Source: Chitinophagales bacterium
GTDB taxonomy: Bacteria; Bacteroidota; Bacteroidia; Chitinophagales; Chitinophagaceae
Direction of reading: 5' to 3'
DNA length: 32,313 bases
Assembly (NCBI GenBank): GCA_021323755.1
Contig: JAJPKJ010000050.1
Coordinates: 1-32,313 of the forward strand
The notes under the pieces were generated by a model. That model was not told the origin of the DNA and did not search any database. It saw nothing but the letters and a program-made list of their open reading frames with translations. The position numbers and the translations under genes were made by a program. Below, piece by piece: positions 31,567 through 32,313 of the stretch (its first letter is position 1; each line of letters opens with the position of its first letter).

Positions 31567-32183
31567 TGCTTGCAATAGTTAATTATGGTGTTGGTAATTT
31601 GGCTTCCATTAAAAACATGTTGAAAAAAGCAGGTAGCGACGCCATTATTTCTTCTGACAGAACGGAAATTATAGAAGCCGATAAATTGATTCTTCCTGGA
31701 ATTGGCCATTTTGACAATTGCATGCAAATGTTAAATGCATCCGGCTTGCGCGAAGTGGTTACTCAAAAAATAATGGAAGATAAAAAACCTGTTCTTGGAA
31801 TTTGCGTTGGCTATCAAATGTTATTTGAAAAAAGCGAAGAAGGACGAGAACCAGGTTTGGGATGGATACAAGGTGGTGTAAAAAAATTTGATCAGCAAAA
31901 ATTGTCTGCAGATTTAAAAATTCCGCATATGGGTTGGACGGATGTGACATTATATAAACCGTCACCGCTTTTTAACAATATGCATGAAGAGCCGCGTTTT
32001 TATTTTGTGCATTCTTATCATCCGGTTCCGGAAAATGTTGAAGATGTTTTATTATTTGCCAATTATGGATACTGTTTTGCCGCGGCAATTGAACACGAAA
32101 ATATCTTGGGCGTTCAGTTTCATCCTGAAAAAAGTCACAAGTTTGGAATGAAGCTGTTGGAAAACTTTGTGAAAAATTATTAA
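31566..32183 (+). CDS. hisH: HisH-like glutaminase for sugar amidation (WbuY/HisH2 type)
   Basis: From ATG 31566 (1-nt overlap TGATG with the previous stop) the product has 205 residues. It is a class I glutamine amidotransferase of the HisH type: IVNYGVGNLASI at the start, nucleophile Cys80 in LGICVGYQMLFEKSEEG, and His186 and Glu188 in VQFHPEKS complete the triad. It hydrolyses glutamine and passes ammonia to the HisF-like partner encoded next. In histidine synthesis HisH sits among his genes. Here both neighbours are polysaccharide genes and the partner lacks an active-site Asp, so it is more likely the HisH2/WbuY paralogue that supplies ammonia for a sugar amidotransferase (WbpG/PseA type) making an acetamidino sugar. 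Confidence 0.88.
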   Translation: MLAIVNYGVGNLASIKNMLKKAGSDAIISSDRTEIIEADKLILPGIGHFDNCMQMLNASGLREVVTQKIMEDKKPVLGICVGYQMLFEKSEEGREPGLGWIQGGVKKFDQQKLSADLKIPHMGWTDVTLYKPSPLFNNMHEEPRFYFVHSYHPVPENVEDVLLFANYGYCFAAAIEHENILGVQFHPEKSHKFGMKLLENFVKNY

Positions 32184-32313
32184 TGAAAAGAGTACGCGTT
32201 ATACCCACATTATTGATTCAAAAAGGCGGATTGGTAAAATCGGTAAAATTTAAAGATCATAAATACGTTGGAGATCCGATCAATGCCGTAAGAATTTTCA
32301 ATGAAAAAGAAGT
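32183..32313 (+). CDS. hisF: HisF-like protein (WbuZ/HisF2 type), partial, cut by the window end
   Basis: Only the first 43 codons are present, beginning at an ATG that overlaps the hisH stop by one base (TAATG). The N-terminus RVRVIPTLLIQKGGLVKSVK is clearly HisF-like, and YVGDPINAVRIFNEKEV matches the following block. In genuine HisF the first strand reads CLDVKDG with catalytic Asp11; here the same place is TLLIQKG with Leu11, so the cyclase chemistry of histidine synthesis should be lost. This fits WbuZ/HisF2, whose job is to channel ammonia from the HisH partner to a sugar N-acetyl amidotransferase. That enzyme would be expected just beyond the window. Confidence 0.88.
   Translation, partial: MKRVRVIPTLLIQKGGLVKSVKFKDHKYVGDPINAVRIFNEKE

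Noticed and set aside
31566-32313. Ordinary histidine biosynthesis hisHF pair
   Set aside because: Polysaccharide gene context and loss of HisF Asp11 favour the sugar-amidation paralogues.

Overview
The window looks like chromosomal DNA of a Bacteroidota bacterium, probably a member of the Chitinophagales (inference). The reasons are a SusC/SusD outer-membrane pair, a UpxY-type NusG paralogue heading a polysaccharide locus, a TAnnTTTG-type -7 promoter box, weak Shine-Dalgarno sequences, a DUF5690 gene and A+T-rich DNA. I see no tRNA, rRNA, CRISPR array, insertion sequence or phage gene.

Left part (1-7.2 kb). A CHAD-domain protein is on the plus strand. Everything else up to about 14.5 kb is on the minus strand. 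A secreted protein of unknown function and a membrane-anchored AraC-type regulator are followed by a four-gene set, transcribed right to left, that reads as a phosphonate or organophosphorus utilisation island: a secreted alkaline-phosphatase-superfamily enzyme, a PhnZ-like HD protein with every PhnZ active-site position I recall, a DUF5690 MFS-like membrane protein, and a phosphonate-associated FAD oxidoreductase of the glycine-oxidase type.

Middle (7.2-14.5 kb). A SusD-like lipoprotein and a SusC TonB-dependent receptor form an operon that ends in a clear intrinsic terminator. Next to it is an M13 (neprilysin/PepO-like) lipoprotein peptidase. The pairing suggests peptide uptake rather than glycan uptake.

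Right part (14.5 kb to the end, all plus strand). This is a surface-polysaccharide locus. It starts with a promoter, a leader of about 315 nt containing a hairpin, and a UpxY-like antiterminator that has only a TTG start next to an A8 tract. Then come export genes of two kinds: a Wza-like lipoprotein and a Wzc-like tyrosine kinase with a striking Tyr-Gly tail, followed by a Wzm/Wzt ABC transporter whose ATPase has a carbohydrate-recognition C-terminus. Biosynthesis genes follow: methyltransferases, GT2, GT25 and GT4 glycosyltransferases, a GDP-mannose 4,6-dehydratase, and a GT2 gene broken by one in-frame TAA. A compact cassette comes next: a DltA-like adenylation enzyme, a GNAT acyltransferase, an acyl/peptidyl carrier protein and a left-handed beta-helix acyltransferase. 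It probably attaches an amino acid or acyl group to a sugar. The window ends in hisH/hisF paralogues (WbuY/WbuZ type). The HisF copy lacks the histidine-pathway catalytic Asp at position 11, so these genes most likely deliver ammonia to a sugar amidotransferase encoded just beyond the window.

The observations most worth following are the aminoacyl/acyl decoration cassette combined with sugar amidation, the phosphonate island that has PhnZ but no visible PhnY, the UpxY start that may depend on slippage, and the coexistence of two export systems in one operon.
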